Shown: positions 46,869-55,872 of the stretch, in pieces
How positions within the stretch are numbered: the first letter of the stretch is position 1
Layout: each line of letters opens with the position of its first letter
NCBI RefSeq assembly: GCF_014193375.1
Contig: NZ_JACHZF010000008.1
Coordinates: 102,055-166,054 of the forward strand
Direction: 5' to 3'
DNA length: 64,000 nt
DNA from: Halomonas campaniensis
GTDB lineage: Bacteria > Pseudomonadota > Gammaproteobacteria > Pseudomonadales > Halomonadaceae
The notes under the pieces: model-generated
What the model was told of the DNA's origin: nothing
The model's database searches: none
The model's input: the letters and a program-made list of their open reading frames with translations, nothing else
Made by a program: the position numbers and the translations under genes

Positions 46869-47525
46869 TTACTGGCTGCTGATCTCCACCCGACGGTTCA
46901 TGGCACGGCCTTCGTCGGTCTCGTTGGTGGCGACCGGACGCTCCTCGCCGTAGCCCACGGTACGCATGCGGCCGTTGGCGACGCCCTGGGAGACCAGGTA
47001 GTCACGCACGGAATCCGCACGACGCTGGGACAGGCCCTGGTTGTACTCGTTGGAGCCGACTGAGTCGGTGTGACCGGCAATGATCACGCGAACCTCGGGG
47101 TTGTTGCGCAGGGTGTTGGCCACCTGGTTCAGCTCGGCGGCGGCACCGGGGCGCAGCTCGGAGGAATCGAAGGCGAAGGTGACGTCGCTCTGCAGGGTCA
47201 CCGGCTCGAACGTGGGCACCGGCTCGGGCTCGGGCTCGGGCATCGGCTCGGGCTCGGCCACCGGCTCCGGCGAGCGGTCGGCACACAGCATGGCCCCCAG
47301 GGCGGCACCGGCGACGGTACCGGTGGCGGCACCTTCCTCTTCATCGGAGCTGCCGCTGGTGGCATAGCCGATGCTGCCGCCGATCAGGCCACCGGCGATG
47401 CCGCACACCACGGGCTGCTGGTACCAGGGACGGTCGGAGGAGGGGTCGGTGTTGGGAGTGGCGCAGCCGGCGAGGCCGACCACCAGGGCAGAACCGAGCA
47501 GCAAGCCAGTCGTAGATTTTTTCAT
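46869..47525 (-). CDS. OmpA-family lipoprotein with glycine-zipper segment
   Basis: A 218-residue outer-membrane lipoprotein candidate. The lipobox GLAG-C gives Cys21; a glycine-rich segment (VCGIAGGLIGGSIGYATSG ... GTVAGAALGAML) follows. A repeated Pro-Glu stretch (EPEPMPEPEPEPVP) spans about 100 residues in, and a C-terminal OmpA peptidoglycan-binding domain is present (TFAFDSSELRP, VIIAGHTDSVGSNEYNQGLSQRRADSVRDYL, NRRVEI). It probably tethers the outer membrane to peptidoglycan. ATG 47525 has AAGGAG 8 bases upstream. A 250-base leader region precedes it. Confidence 0.88.
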   Translation of the reverse strand: MKKSTTGLLLGSALVVGLAGCATPNTDPSSDRPWYQQPVVCGIAGGLIGGSIGYATSGSSDEEEGAATGTVAGAALGAMLCADRSPEPVAEPEPMPEPEPEPVPTFEPVTLQSDVTFAFDSSELRPGAAAELNQVANTLRNNPEVRVIIAGHTDSVGSNEYNQGLSQRRADSVRDYLVSQGVANGRMRTVGYGEERPVATNETDEGRAMNRRVEISSQ

Positions 47526-47777
47526 TTTTCAAACTCCTTGTTTGACACTGTTCCCGAGGGCGGCGTCACTCCCACCGCCCCGGTGATCCCGAACGATCGG
47601 CCGGCGCGGGTCGGCATTCCATGGCCCACGACGACGTGCGGTGGCGACACGACAAAAGCGTTCGAGTGCCAGCCACCCATGGCACGCTGCCAAGCTTGCA
47701 GCACCGCGCCATATCTTTCAATCGTCTTCCGTTGAAGTTAGCAGAACGTGAGCCAGGCGACACGGGCGATGGGCGCC

Positions 47778-48245
47778 TCAGTGCAGGCTGCCCGGCCAGC
47801 CGCGGCGGAACTCCAGCGCGGCCCTGGCCGCCTCGAGCACCGCGCCACGCAGCTCGTCCTCCACGGCCAGGCGCTCGCGGTCCTCCTTGAAGCGCTCCTT
47901 GGGTGAGAGCGCCATGCGCGCGTCATGGGTATGCAGGTGACGGGTCCGGGCATGCACCTCGCCGAAGGGCCGGAAGGCGTCGCGCTCGAGCAGGCGCGAA
48001 TCGAGGATCTCCAGCAGCACCTTGCAGCGCCAGGATCCCTCCGTCACGTCGACCTGCTCCTGCAGCAGGGCCGAGGCCACCAGCTCCAGGTTCTCGAGGC
48101 AGTTCTCGTGGGCTCGCTGCTCCTCCTCGACACGGAAGGCGCGGCGACGTCGCACCTCCCGCCACAGGGTGAAGGCATAGGCGGCAAGGCCGGCGATGAT
48201 CGCCAGGGCCACACCGGACAGGATCAGTACAGTAGTCGTCGTCAT
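47778..48245 (-). CDS. DUF2489 membrane-anchored protein
   Basis: A 155-residue protein with one N-terminal membrane helix (VLILSGVALAIIAGLAAYAFTLW) followed by a helical cytoplasmic region (HENCLENLELVASALLQEQVDVTEGSWRCKVLLEILD). The length and pattern fit DUF2489, found in Pseudomonas and relatives, of unknown function. ATG 48245 is chosen as the start of the membrane helix. No functional clue from neighbours. Confidence 0.75.
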   Translation of the reverse strand: MTTTTVLILSGVALAIIAGLAAYAFTLWREVRRRRAFRVEEEQRAHENCLENLELVASALLQEQVDVTEGSWRCKVLLEILDSRLLERDAFRPFGEVHARTRHLHTHDARMALSPKERFKEDRERLAVEDELRGAVLEAARAALEFRRGWPGSLH

Positions 48246-48324
48246 CGAGGTATCCGGGAAAGGGAAGTGGATATCAACTGAGAACCATTCTACCCTCGCG
48301 GCGCGTTGCACCCAAACCCGTCCC

Positions 48325-49113
48325 TCACGCGGGCGGCAGCCGCGAGACCCAGCGGCCATCCGCGCAGGCGATGAAGTGGCCATTGACCAGGCTGGCGCCC
48401 TGGTCGCAGCGCAGCGGCGCGAGCCCCTCGACCGCCAGCACCACCCCGCCGGCGCCCTCCAGCACCGCCTGGCCGGCGGCGGTGTCCCACTGGCAGGTCG
48501 GCGAGAAACGCGGGTAGAGGTCGGCCGCCCCCTCGGCGATGCGGCAGAACTTCACCGAGCTGCCGCAGCGTTCCAGCTGTGCCCCGGGAATCGCCGCCAC
48601 CCACTCGCGGGTCCGGGGATCGAGGTGGGCTCGGCTGGCCAGCACGCGGGGCGGCCAGCGGGGCGCCACCCGGATGGGCTCGCAGCGCCCCCCCGACCAG
48701 CGCCAGGCCCCTCGCCCGGCACCGCCCGCCCAGCTGATCCCGGCGGCCGGGGCATGCACCACCCCCAGCACGGCACGCCCCGACTCGATGAGCGCCACGT
48801 TGACCGTGAAGTCATCGAAGCCGTCGACGAACTCCCGCGTGCCGTCCAGCGGGTCGATCAGCCAGAAACGCGTCCACCGGCGTCGCTCCTGCCAGGGGGT
48901 CGCCTCCCCCTCCTCGGAGAGCAGCGGCAGGTCGGAGAGCGTCCGCAGCCCCTCGCTCAGGCAGCGATGGGCGGCCAGGTCCGCCGCGGTGACCGGGCTC
49001 TGGTCGGCCTTGAGTTCGACCCGGAAGGCACGCTCGCGGACGGCCAGGATCGTGCGGCCGGCCTCCACGCAGAGTGCTTCCAGGCTGTCGAGGCGGGGAA
49101 GGGGCGGGTTCAT
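48325..49113 (-). CDS. cysQ: 3'(2'),5'-bisphosphate nucleotidase CysQ
   Basis: A 262-residue phosphatase of the IMPase/FBPase superfamily, here the CysQ group, which hydrolyses PAP from sulfate assimilation. Motifs: LKADQSPVTAADLAAH, LLSEEGEATP, WLIDPLDGTREFVDGFDDFTVNVALIE and CQWDTAAGQAVLEGAGG. The ATG at 49113 has GGAAG about 7 bases upstream; ATG 49128 is an alternative. It is divergent from the SLC13 transporter. Confidence 0.9.
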   Translation of the reverse strand: MNPPLPRLDSLEALCVEAGRTILAVRERAFRVELKADQSPVTAADLAAHRCLSEGLRTLSDLPLLSEEGEATPWQERRRWTRFWLIDPLDGTREFVDGFDDFTVNVALIESGRAVLGVVHAPAAGISWAGGAGRGAWRWSGGRCEPIRVAPRWPPRVLASRAHLDPRTREWVAAIPGAQLERCGSSVKFCRIAEGAADLYPRFSPTCQWDTAAGQAVLEGAGGVVLAVEGLAPLRCDQGASLVNGHFIACADGRWVSRLPPA

Positions 49114-49255
49114 GGGCGCGGCTTCCATGGCGGTATGGGGGGCGTTGGACGACTCTGACAAAAGATCGGGCCGACCGCCAGCCCGCCCTCGACCGGGGTT
49201 CCTCGGCGTCACGAATGGGGCGCCGACATTAGACGAAAGGCTAACTCGGCGGCGC

Positions 49256-49283
49256 TTTCCACCGGCTACAACTTAAGTAGAAT
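49256..49283 (+). promoter_or_regulatory. Probable promoter of the SLC13 transporter gene
   Basis: TTTCCA (49256-49261) and TAGAAT (49278-49283) are separated by 16 bases and stand 44 bases before ATG 49327. The -10 matches five of six consensus positions, the -35 four of six. Confidence 0.5.
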
Positions 49284-49326
49284 GCGCCGCGTCGCCTGCG
49301 ACGCCCATCCTGCTGAAGGAGTCACC

Positions 49327-50784
49327 ATGCAGACCCGCGACGACGCTCCCGACAAGGTACCGGGCCCCTCCACCGCCGGACGCATCGGCCTCTGGCTGGG
49401 GCCCCTGCTGCTGCTGGCCACCCTGCTGCTGCCCGCCCCCGAGGGGATGAGCGACCCCGCCTGGGCCTGCGTGGGCATGGCGCTGCTGATGGCCACCTGG
49501 TGGTCCACCGAGGCCATCCCGATCCCGGTCACCTCGCTGCTCCCGCTGGTGCTGGTGCCGGCGCTGGGCCTCGGCAGCATGGGCGAGGCGGCGGGCAGCT
49601 ACGCCAACCCGATCATCTACCTGTTCCTGGGCGGCTTCCTGCTGGGGATCGCCATGCAGCGCTGGAACCTGCACCGGCGCCTCGCCCTGCACGTGCTGAA
49701 GCTGGTCGGTCCCCAGCCGCGGCGCCAGATCGGCGGCTTCATGATCGCCACCGGCTTCCTCAGCATGTGGGTCTCCAACACCGCCACGGCGATCATGATG
49801 CTGCCCATCGGCATGTCGGTGATCGCCCTGCTGGGCGACACCGACCCCGAGGAGCTGAAGCGCTATGCGACCGCCCTGCTGCTGGCCATCGCCTACTCGG
49901 CCAGCATCGGCGGCGTCGCCACCCTGATCGGCACGCCGCCCAACGCCCTGCTGGCCGGCTACCTGGCCGAGGACCGCGGCATCGACATCGGCTTCGCCCA
50001 GTGGATGGTCATCGGCCTGCCGATCAGCATCGCCATGATGGCCGCCGCCTGGTGGTGGCTGACCCGTCGCGGCTTCTCGCTGGCGAGCGGGGGCGGCAGC
50101 GCCGGCATGGTCCACGACGAGCTCGAGCGGATCGGTCCCATGAGCACCGCCGAGACCCGCGTCGGCGTGATCTTCTCGCTCGCCGCGGTGGCCTGGGTGG
50201 TGCGACCGCTGCTCAACGACCTCGGGCTCGGCTGGCTCTCGGACACCGGCATCGCCATCGCCGCCGGCATCGCGCTGTTCCTGGTGCCCAGCGGACGCGG
50301 GGACGGCGAACGGCTGATGGTCTGGGAGGAGGCCCAGAAGCTGCCCTGGGGCATCCTGCTGCTGTTCGGCGGCGGCCTGGCCCTGGCCGGCACCATCACC
50401 CGCACGGGCCTCGCCGAACGGATTGCCGCCCAGCTGGGGGTGTTCGGGACCTTCCCGCTGCTGCTGATGATCGGCATCGTGGTGCTGGTGATCATCTTCC
50501 TCACCGAGGTGACCTCCAACACCGCCACCGCGGCCGCCTTCCTGCCGCTGCTCGGTGCCCTGGCCCTGTCGCTGGACATCTCGCCGCTGCTGATCACCGT
50601 GCCGGCCGCCATCGCCGCCAGCTGCGCCTTCATGATGCCCGTCGCCACACCGCCCAATGCCATCGTGTTCGGCACCGGCCACATGAAGATCCAGTCGATG
50701 ATCCGTGCCGGCTTCGCCCTCAACCTGATCAGCACCGTGCTGGTGACCCTGATGGCCTACTTCCTGATCATCACCCTCTGGTGA
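49327..50784 (+). CDS. SLC13/DASS-family Na+:anion symporter
   Basis: A 485-residue transporter with about 12 hydrophobic spans. The two SNT motifs that bind Na+ and carboxylate are MWVSNTATAIMMLP and EVTSNTATAAAFLP; IGTPPNALLAGY and ATPPNAIVFGTGHMK flank them. This family imports di- and tricarboxylates or sulfate. The two-copy SNT pattern and length resemble dicarboxylate carriers, but the substrate is inferred. ATG 49327 has AAGGAG upstream; in-frame codons before it are not conserved-looking. Confidence 0.9.
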   Translation: MQTRDDAPDKVPGPSTAGRIGLWLGPLLLLATLLLPAPEGMSDPAWACVGMALLMATWWSTEAIPIPVTSLLPLVLVPALGLGSMGEAAGSYANPIIYLFLGGFLLGIAMQRWNLHRRLALHVLKLVGPQPRRQIGGFMIATGFLSMWVSNTATAIMMLPIGMSVIALLGDTDPEELKRYATALLLAIAYSASIGGVATLIGTPPNALLAGYLAEDRGIDIGFAQWMVIGLPISIAMMAAAWWWLTRRGFSLASGGGSAGMVHDELERIGPMSTAETRVGVIFSLAAVAWVVRPLLNDLGLGWLSDTGIAIAAGIALFLVPSGRGDGERLMVWEEAQKLPWGILLLFGGGLALAGTITRTGLAERIAAQLGVFGTFPLLLMIGIVVLVIIFLTEVTSNTATAAAFLPLLGALALSLDISPLLITVPAAIAASCAFMMPVATPPNAIVFGTGHMKIQSMIRAGFALNLISTVLVTLMAYFLIITLW

Positions 50785-50806
50785 CCCGGGGTCACTCCGC
50801 CCGGAA

Positions 50807-50839
50807 GCAGGAAGCCCGGCAACATGCCGGGCTTCCTGC
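50807..50839. terminator. Bidirectional terminator, SLC13 gene / ctaB
   Basis: GCAGGAAGCCCGGC and GCCGGGCTTCCTGC pair as a perfect 14-bp stem with loop AACAT between convergent genes. No strong T tract. Confidence 0.7.
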
Positions 50840-50859
50840 GTCATGGGGCAGGTCGCGCG

Positions 50860-51792
50860 TCACAGCGTCCAGGCCAGCGCGTAGTGGTCGAGCAGCAGCA
50901 CCCCGAAGACGCCGAGGATGTAGCGAATCGAGAACCAGAAGGCGGCCAGCGGCGCGCGGGGGTCCTGGCCGCGCCAGACCTGCCAGTTCCAGAACATGAA
51001 GCGGGCGTTGAGCACCGCGATCCCCACCAGGTAGACAGCGCCGCTCATGCCGATGGCGAAGGGCATCAGCGTCACCGCCACGGTGAGCCAGCCGTAGAGC
51101 CACACCTGGAGCCGGGTGAAGGCCTCGCCGTGGGTCACCGGCAGCATGGGTACGCCGGCCCGTGCATACTCGTCGCGCTTGTGCAGCGCCAGGGCCCAGA
51201 AGTGCGGCGGCGTCCAGGCGAACACGATCAGCATCAGCAGCAGCGGCTCCGGGCCGAGCTGCCCGGTCACCGCCGTCCAGCCCAGCAGCGGCGGCGCCGC
51301 GCCCGCCACCCCGCCGATCACGATGTTCTGCGGCGTGGCATGCTTGAGGAAGGCGGTGTAGACCAGCGCATAGCCGATCAGCGAGCCCAGGGTCAGCCAG
51401 GCGGTCAGCGCATTGACCTGCCAGACCAGCAGCCCGATGCCCGCCACCGAGAGCAGCGTGGCCCAGGCCAGCGCCACCGCGCTGGGCATCCGCCGGGCCG
51501 CCAGCGGCCGTCGCGAGGTCCTGAGCATCATGGCATCCAGGCGACGATCCACCACGTGGTTGAAGGCCGCCGCCCCACCCGCGGCCAGGCCGATGCCGGC
51601 CAGCCCGAAGAACACCACCGCCAGCGAGGGCAGCACCGGCCGCGCCAGCGCCATGCCCACCAGGGCACAGACCAGCATGACCACCACCACCCGGGGCTTG
51701 CACAGCGTCACCAGGTCACGCCACCCCCAGTCCGCCGATGCCAGCAGGTCGGCCCGCTCCAGTTCCGCTCGAGATGTCACAGCCTCAGACAT
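50860..51792 (-). CDS. ctaB: Protoheme IX farnesyltransferase (heme O synthase)
   Basis: A 310-residue UbiA-family membrane prenyltransferase, making heme O from protoheme. The first Asp-rich motif is NHVVDRRLDAMMLRTSRRPL, followed by the second Asp/Glu region LHKRDEYARAGVPMLPVTHG. The start ATG overlaps the ctaA stop by 8 bases. It supplies the heme A pathway for the adjacent caa3 oxidase. Confidence 0.96.
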   Translation of the reverse strand: MSEAVTSRAELERADLLASADWGWRDLVTLCKPRVVVVMLVCALVGMALARPVLPSLAVVFFGLAGIGLAAGGAAAFNHVVDRRLDAMMLRTSRRPLAARRMPSAVALAWATLLSVAGIGLLVWQVNALTAWLTLGSLIGYALVYTAFLKHATPQNIVIGGVAGAAPPLLGWTAVTGQLGPEPLLLMLIVFAWTPPHFWALALHKRDEYARAGVPMLPVTHGEAFTRLQVWLYGWLTVAVTLMPFAIGMSGAVYLVGIAVLNARFMFWNWQVWRGQDPRAPLAAFWFSIRYILGVFGVLLLDHYALAWTL

Positions 51793-52843
51793 GGGCCCAC
51801 TCCTTCTCTACCGTTTGTTGTTTGGCGGCCTGCGGGGCCGACTCGCGCCAGCCCCAGACGGCCAGTGCCATCATCACCACCAGGGCCACCGCCCCGGCGG
51901 TGTGCAGCAGGGCCAGCCAGAGCGGCAGCCACAGCAGCACGTTGGCGATGCCGAGCCCCAGCTGCACCACGAACACGCCGACCAGGCCGCCCAGCCAGGG
52001 GCGCAGCCGGGCCTCGTGCCAGTGGCGCAGCGCCAGCAGCAGCAGGACCAGGCCCAGGGCCAGGGCCCCCAGCCGATGGGCGAACTGGATGGCCGTGCGG
52101 GCATCGGCATGCAGCTGGCCGTGCAGGTAGTTGGGCCCCACGCTCTGGGTCAGGTGGAACCCCTCGCTCCAGTCCATGGCCGGCCACCACTGGCCGTTGC
52201 AGGTGGGAAAGCCCTGGCAGGCGATCCCCGCATAGTTGCTGGAGACCCAGCCACCCAGCGCCAGCTGCCCCACCAGCAGCAGCATGGCCAGGGCCCACAG
52301 CGGGGTCAGCGGGCGGCGCGGCGCTGCCACCCCACCCAGGGTCAGCCTGCCGGCGGCGAAGCGCCGCAGCCGCAGGTGCAGCCAGAGGAACAGCAGCATC
52401 ACCGAGAGGCCGCCCAGCAGGTGCATGGTGACCACCTGGGGCCACAGCTTGAGGGTCACGGTGAAGGCCCCGAAGGCGCCCTGCAGCAGGATCACCCCGA
52501 GCAGCGCCAGGCTGACCCCCCAGGGGTAGTCGGCACGCCGCCGCAGCGGCGCGCCCAGCACGACCAAGGCGATCACCAGCAACCCCAGGGTCGAGGCCAC
52601 ATAGCGGTGGACCATCTCGACCCAGGCCTTGAAGCTCTCCAGCGGCGCATCGGGGCTATGCGCCAGGGCGCGGGTCTCGTCGGGCACCACCAGCCGCCCG
52701 TAGCAGCCCGGCCAGTCGGGACAGCCCAGGCCCGCGTCGACCAGGCGGGTCCAGACGCCCACCAGGATCACCCCGATGGTGAACAGCACCCCGACCAGGC
52801 TCAGGGTCAACAGCAGGCGCACCCGGCGCCGCGAATCGCTCAT
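51785..52843 (-). CDS. ctaA: Heme A synthase
   Basis: A 352-residue protein with eight membrane helices converting heme O to heme A. Conserved histidine regions are seen as VEMVHRYVAS (first half) and IQFAHRLGALA (second half). A cysteine pair lies in each half (GLGCPDWPGCYG; ACQGFPTCNGQWWP). ATG 52843 has GAGG upstream. Part of the ctaA-ctaB unit in the oxidase cluster. Confidence 0.94.
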   Translation of the reverse strand: MSDSRRRVRLLLTLSLVGVLFTIGVILVGVWTRLVDAGLGCPDWPGCYGRLVVPDETRALAHSPDAPLESFKAWVEMVHRYVASTLGLLVIALVVLGAPLRRRADYPWGVSLALLGVILLQGAFGAFTVTLKLWPQVVTMHLLGGLSVMLLFLWLHLRLRRFAAGRLTLGGVAAPRRPLTPLWALAMLLLVGQLALGGWVSSNYAGIACQGFPTCNGQWWPAMDWSEGFHLTQSVGPNYLHGQLHADARTAIQFAHRLGALALGLVLLLLALRHWHEARLRPWLGGLVGVFVVQLGLGIANVLLWLPLWLALLHTAGAVALVVMMALAVWGWRESAPQAAKQQTVEKEWAHV

Positions 52844-52868
52844 CGTCACCTCGCTCTCTCCCTGCAGG

Positions 52869-53417
52869 TCAACGGCGCGCCAGCTCGCGCTCATCCCGTC
52901 TCGTCACCTCGGGATTCATGCGCAGCAGCCGATTGATGTCATCCAGCACGTCGCGGGCGTCGGCATCGGCGCCATAGCCCAGCACCGGCAGTCCCTGGGG
53001 GTCGAGCACCCAGAGGCGGTCGGCCTCCCGCCAGCCGGGCGTCACCGCCCAGTGGGCCACGGCTTCGCCAGGCAGTGCCGCGGCGTCGCCGCCGATGCGC
53101 AGCCGGCTGACCCGCGGCGCCTCGCGGCCCAGGGCCCGGTGCAGGCGCCACCACTGGTCGGCCAGGGCCTCGCAGCGCTCGCCACAGTCGAAGGCCAGCA
53201 CCCAGTCGCCGTGAACGTGGTCGGGGACGGACTCGGCCAGCGGCCACTCGGCCAGGGTCGGGATATCGGGCACCAGGTCGCCATGGGCGGTGCGCTCGTC
53301 GGGGATGCCGATCCGCCACGACACCATGATCCAGGCCACCAGCAGCGGCAGGGCGAAGAGGGCCATCAGCGCCAGCAGCTTGAGGCGCGGATGGCGGATG
53401 GGATGGGGGCGGCTCAT
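52869..53417 (-). CDS. Membrane-anchored protein of the cytochrome oxidase cluster
   Basis: A 182-residue protein with one N-terminal membrane helix (KLLALMALFALPLLVAWIMVSW) and a periplasmic domain with PDIPTLAEWPLAE, LAFDCGERCEALADQWWRLHRALG and LWVLDPQGLPVLGYG. It has a CxxxC pair (CGERC) similar to the SCO thioredoxin-like copper motif but lacks the rest of the usual SCO landmarks, so a copper-handling or redox role is only suggested. In pseudomonads a hypothetical protein sits at this same position between SURF1 and ctaA. Its start overlaps the end of the SURF1 gene. Confidence 0.75.
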   Translation of the reverse strand: MSRPHPIRHPRLKLLALMALFALPLLVAWIMVSWRIGIPDERTAHGDLVPDIPTLAEWPLAESVPDHVHGDWVLAFDCGERCEALADQWWRLHRALGREAPRVSRLRIGGDAAALPGEAVAHWAVTPGWREADRLWVLDPQGLPVLGYGADADARDVLDDINRLLRMNPEVTRRDERELARR

Positions 53418-54163
53418 GGGCGCGTCTCCTCGGCAGGGGCAGACAGGGAAAGGGAAGAGGACGAACGGTCGCGCCCCAGGCGCCGGCCGCCGATCAGCAT
53501 CACCAGGAAGGCGGCCAGGGCCAGGCCCCACCACTGCACGGCATAGCCCAGGTGGCGGCTCGGCGGCATCACGCTGGGGGTCCACCAGGGTTCCAGGTGG
53601 CCGGGGCCGCGCTCCAGGTGCAGCCAGCCCGCGTGGGCGAAGGGCAGCGACCAGGCCGCCAGCTCGATGCGCTGCAGGCGCTGGCCCTCGCGGTTGGGGC
53701 CGAACAGCGGCGCCCCCTCGCCGGCCACCTGCCAGCGACCCTCGAGGGTCACGTGCCCGGCCGGGGTATCCACCGTCGGGGTCTCGCGTCCGGCGCCGCT
53801 GGCCAGGAAACCGCGCTGGACCAGCCAGAGGCGCCCGTCATCGCCGCGCAGCGGGGTCAACGGGGCGACGCCGTGGCGCCCGTCGAGGGTGCGGTTGTCG
53901 AGGAACAGGGTCTCCTCGGCGAGGTACTCGCCGGACAGCGTCAGGCGGCTGCCGTCGGGCGGCGTCTGGCGGGGGGCCTCCAGGTGCGGGGCCGCCTCGA
54001 GCGCCGCGAGGTAGTCGCGCTTCTCGTCGGCGCGCTCCCACTGCCAGCCCCCCAGGAACAGCCCCAGCGCCACGAGGGGCAACCAGAGCCCCCACCAGAG
54101 GCGTTGCCGCCACCGCCCGCGGCGGGCATGCTGGACGTCATCTTGCTTCAAGGAGTTTCCCAT
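53414..54163 (-). CDS. SURF1-family cytochrome oxidase assembly protein
   Basis: A 249-residue SURF1 protein with an N-terminal membrane helix (LWWGLWLPLVALGLFLGGWQWERADEK) and a C-terminal one (LGYAVQWWGLALAAFLVMLI) around a periplasmic domain containing VQRGFL and the YAVQWWGLA signature. It helps insert heme a into subunit I. ATG 54163 shares the palindrome CATG with the oppositely directed DUF2909 start; a TTG at 54151 is an alternative start. Overlaps the downstream gene by 4 bases. Confidence 0.9.
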   Translation of the reverse strand: MGNSLKQDDVQHARRGRWRQRLWWGLWLPLVALGLFLGGWQWERADEKRDYLAALEAAPHLEAPRQTPPDGSRLTLSGEYLAEETLFLDNRTLDGRHGVAPLTPLRGDDGRLWLVQRGFLASGAGRETPTVDTPAGHVTLEGRWQVAGEGAPLFGPNREGQRLQRIELAAWSLPFAHAGWLHLERGPGHLEPWWTPSVMPPSRHLGYAVQWWGLALAAFLVMLIGGRRLGRDRSSSSLSLSAPAEETRP

Positions 54164-54356
54164 GCTGCTGAAGGTCCTGATCGCCCTGGTCTTCCTGGGC
54201 ATGGTGGCCAGCCTGGCCGCCGGTGCCGGCTTCCTGCTGCGCGACGGCAGCGCCTCCCGTCGGCTGCTCGTCTCGCTCAAGGTCAGGGTCGCCCTCGCGG
54301 CCACCCTGCTCGCCCTGCTCTTCTACGGCTTCCACCTCGGCAGCCTCGGCGGCTGA
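54162..54356 (+). CDS. DUF2909 twin-transmembrane protein
   Basis: A 64-residue protein: MLLKVLIALVFLGMVASLAAGAGFLL (helix 1), RDGSASRRLLVSLKVRV (basic loop) and ALAATLLALLFYGFHLGSLGG (helix 2). The family is regularly found inside bacterial cytochrome oxidase clusters in opposite orientation to its neighbours. AAGGAG lies 6 bases upstream of ATG 54162. Its function is unknown; presumably oxidase assembly. Confidence 0.88.
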   Translation: MLLKVLIALVFLGMVASLAAGAGFLLRDGSASRRLLVSLKVRVALAATLLALLFYGFHLGSLGG

Positions 54357-54386
54357 GCCGGTGCGGCCGGCGCCCCGCGCCGGCTC
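54355..54386. terminator. Hairpin between DUF2909 gene and coxC
   Basis: GAGCCGGTGCG pairs with CGCGCCGGCTC (one G-U pair) around a 10-base loop; the stem overlaps both stop codons of this convergent pair. Likely a bidirectional terminator. Confidence 0.6.
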
Positions 54387-55245
54387 AGAACACATAGACG
54401 AAGATGAACAGCCCGATCCACACCACGTCCACGAAGTGCCAGTACCAGCAGGCCGCCTCGAACCCGAAGTGGTCATCGCCGGAGAAGTGGCCGCGCTGGA
54501 TGCGGGCGAACATCACCGCCAGGATGGTGGCGCCGATGATCACGTGCAGCCCGTGGAAACCGGTCAGCAGGAAGAAGGTCGCCCCGTAGATCCCCGCCTG
54601 CAGGGTGATGCCGTAGTGGGTATAGGCCTCGTAGTACTCCACGCCCTGGATGACGATGAAGGTGACGCCGAGCAGCAGCGTGCCGAACAGCCAGTTGCGG
54701 GTGGTCTCGCGGTGCCCCTCCTTGAGCCCCTCGTGGGCCACGGTGAGGGTGATGCTCGAGGCCACCAGGATCAGGGTGTTGACCAGCGGCAGGTGCCAGG
54801 GGCTGAGCACCTCGCGCGGCCCCTCGACCCCCTCGCCGGGCGGGTTCATCAGCGGCCAGCTGGCGGTGAAGTCGGGCCACAGCAGCGCCGCCACCCCCTT
54901 GGCCCCCTCGCCGTCCAGCCACGGCAGCGCGAAGGTGCGCACGTAGAAGAGCGCCCCGAAGAAGGCGGCGAAGAACATCACCTCCGAGAAGATGAACCAG
55001 CCCATTCCCTGGCGGAAGGAGCGGTCCATCTGGGCATCGTAGAGGCCGGCCCGCGACTCCTTCACCACGTCGCGGAACCACAGCGCCATGACAGTGAGTA
55101 CCGCGGCGAGCCCGATGGCCATCACCAGGCTGCCGCGGCCATGCACCAGCACCAGGCCGGTGCCGATCATCATCACGCCGAGGGCGAGAGAGCCGAGGAT
55201 CGGCCACTTGCTGGTCGCGGGTACGTAATAGCTGCCACCACTCAT
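54385..55245 (-). CDS. coxC: Cytochrome c oxidase subunit III
   Basis: A 286-residue seven-helix subunit III. MGWFIFSEVMFFAAFFGALFYVRTF, ITLTVAHEGLKEG and GFHGLHVIIGATILAVMFARI are typical, as is the C-terminal WYWHFVDVVWIGLFIFVYVF. The gene follows ctaG with an ATGA overlap of starts and stops. Confidence 0.96.
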   Translation of the reverse strand: MSGGSYYVPATSKWPILGSLALGVMMIGTGLVLVHGRGSLVMAIGLAAVLTVMALWFRDVVKESRAGLYDAQMDRSFRQGMGWFIFSEVMFFAAFFGALFYVRTFALPWLDGEGAKGVAALLWPDFTASWPLMNPPGEGVEGPREVLSPWHLPLVNTLILVASSITLTVAHEGLKEGHRETTRNWLFGTLLLGVTFIVIQGVEYYEAYTHYGITLQAGIYGATFFLLTGFHGLHVIIGATILAVMFARIQRGHFSGDDHFGFEAACWYWHFVDVVWIGLFIFVYVF

Positions 55246-55841
55246 GCCTCATCTCCTTTGCCGGCAGTCGCCCGGGCCTGAAGCGGCGCCTTGTCGCGGG
55301 TGACCGGATACAGGGTATAGACCAGGGTCAGGGTATTGACGTCGCTCGGCAGGTCCCTGGCGACCTGGAACACCAGCGGCAGCTCCAGGCGCTCGCCGGC
55401 CGTCAGGTGCTGCTCCTCGAAGCAGAAGCAGGTCATCTTGCGCAGGTGCGGGGCGGCACTCGAGGGCGAGACACTGGGCACCGCCCTGCCCCAGCTGCCG
55501 CTGTCGCTGCGGTTGTGGAAGGCGAAGTTGACCTCGGCGCTCTGCCCGGGGTGCACGCGGACCTGGCGGGTCTCCACGTCGAGGTTCCAGGGCAGGCCGG
55601 ACCCGCTGCGGGTAATGAACTGCACGGTGACCATGCGCGACTCGTCGACCTCCTCGTGGATCAGCGCCTGGGCCGAGCCGCGGGTCTTGCCGTTGATGCC
55701 CGTGACCTCGCAGAACACGTCGTAGAGCGGCACCAGCGCGAAGGCGAAGGCGAACATCCCCACCAGCGCGGCCACCGTCCTCACCACGGTGCGCCGCACG
55801 CCGGGATAGCGCTGTGAGTCTTCCCGTGTGGAATCGCTCAT
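55242..55841 (-). CDS. ctaG: Cytochrome c oxidase assembly protein CtaG/Cox11
   Basis: A 199-residue Cox11-type copper chaperone that builds the CuB site of subunit I. N-terminal membrane helix with VPLYDVFCEVTGINGKT; copper-binding CFCF at residues 138-141 (KMTCFCFEEQ). ATG 55841 is chosen; upstream extension [13 protein letters not shown] is not conserved-looking. Between coxA and coxC as in Pseudomonas clusters. Confidence 0.93.
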   Translation of the reverse strand: MSDSTREDSQRYPGVRRTVVRTVAALVGMFAFAFALVPLYDVFCEVTGINGKTRGSAQALIHEEVDESRMVTVQFITRSGSGLPWNLDVETRQVRVHPGQSAEVNFAFHNRSDSGSWGRAVPSVSPSSAAPHLRKMTCFCFEEQHLTAGERLELPLVFQVARDLPSDVNTLTLVYTLYPVTRDKAPLQARATAGKGDEA

Positions 55842-55872
55842 GCTGGCGTCTCCTCTTGCCGTCGGGCCACGC

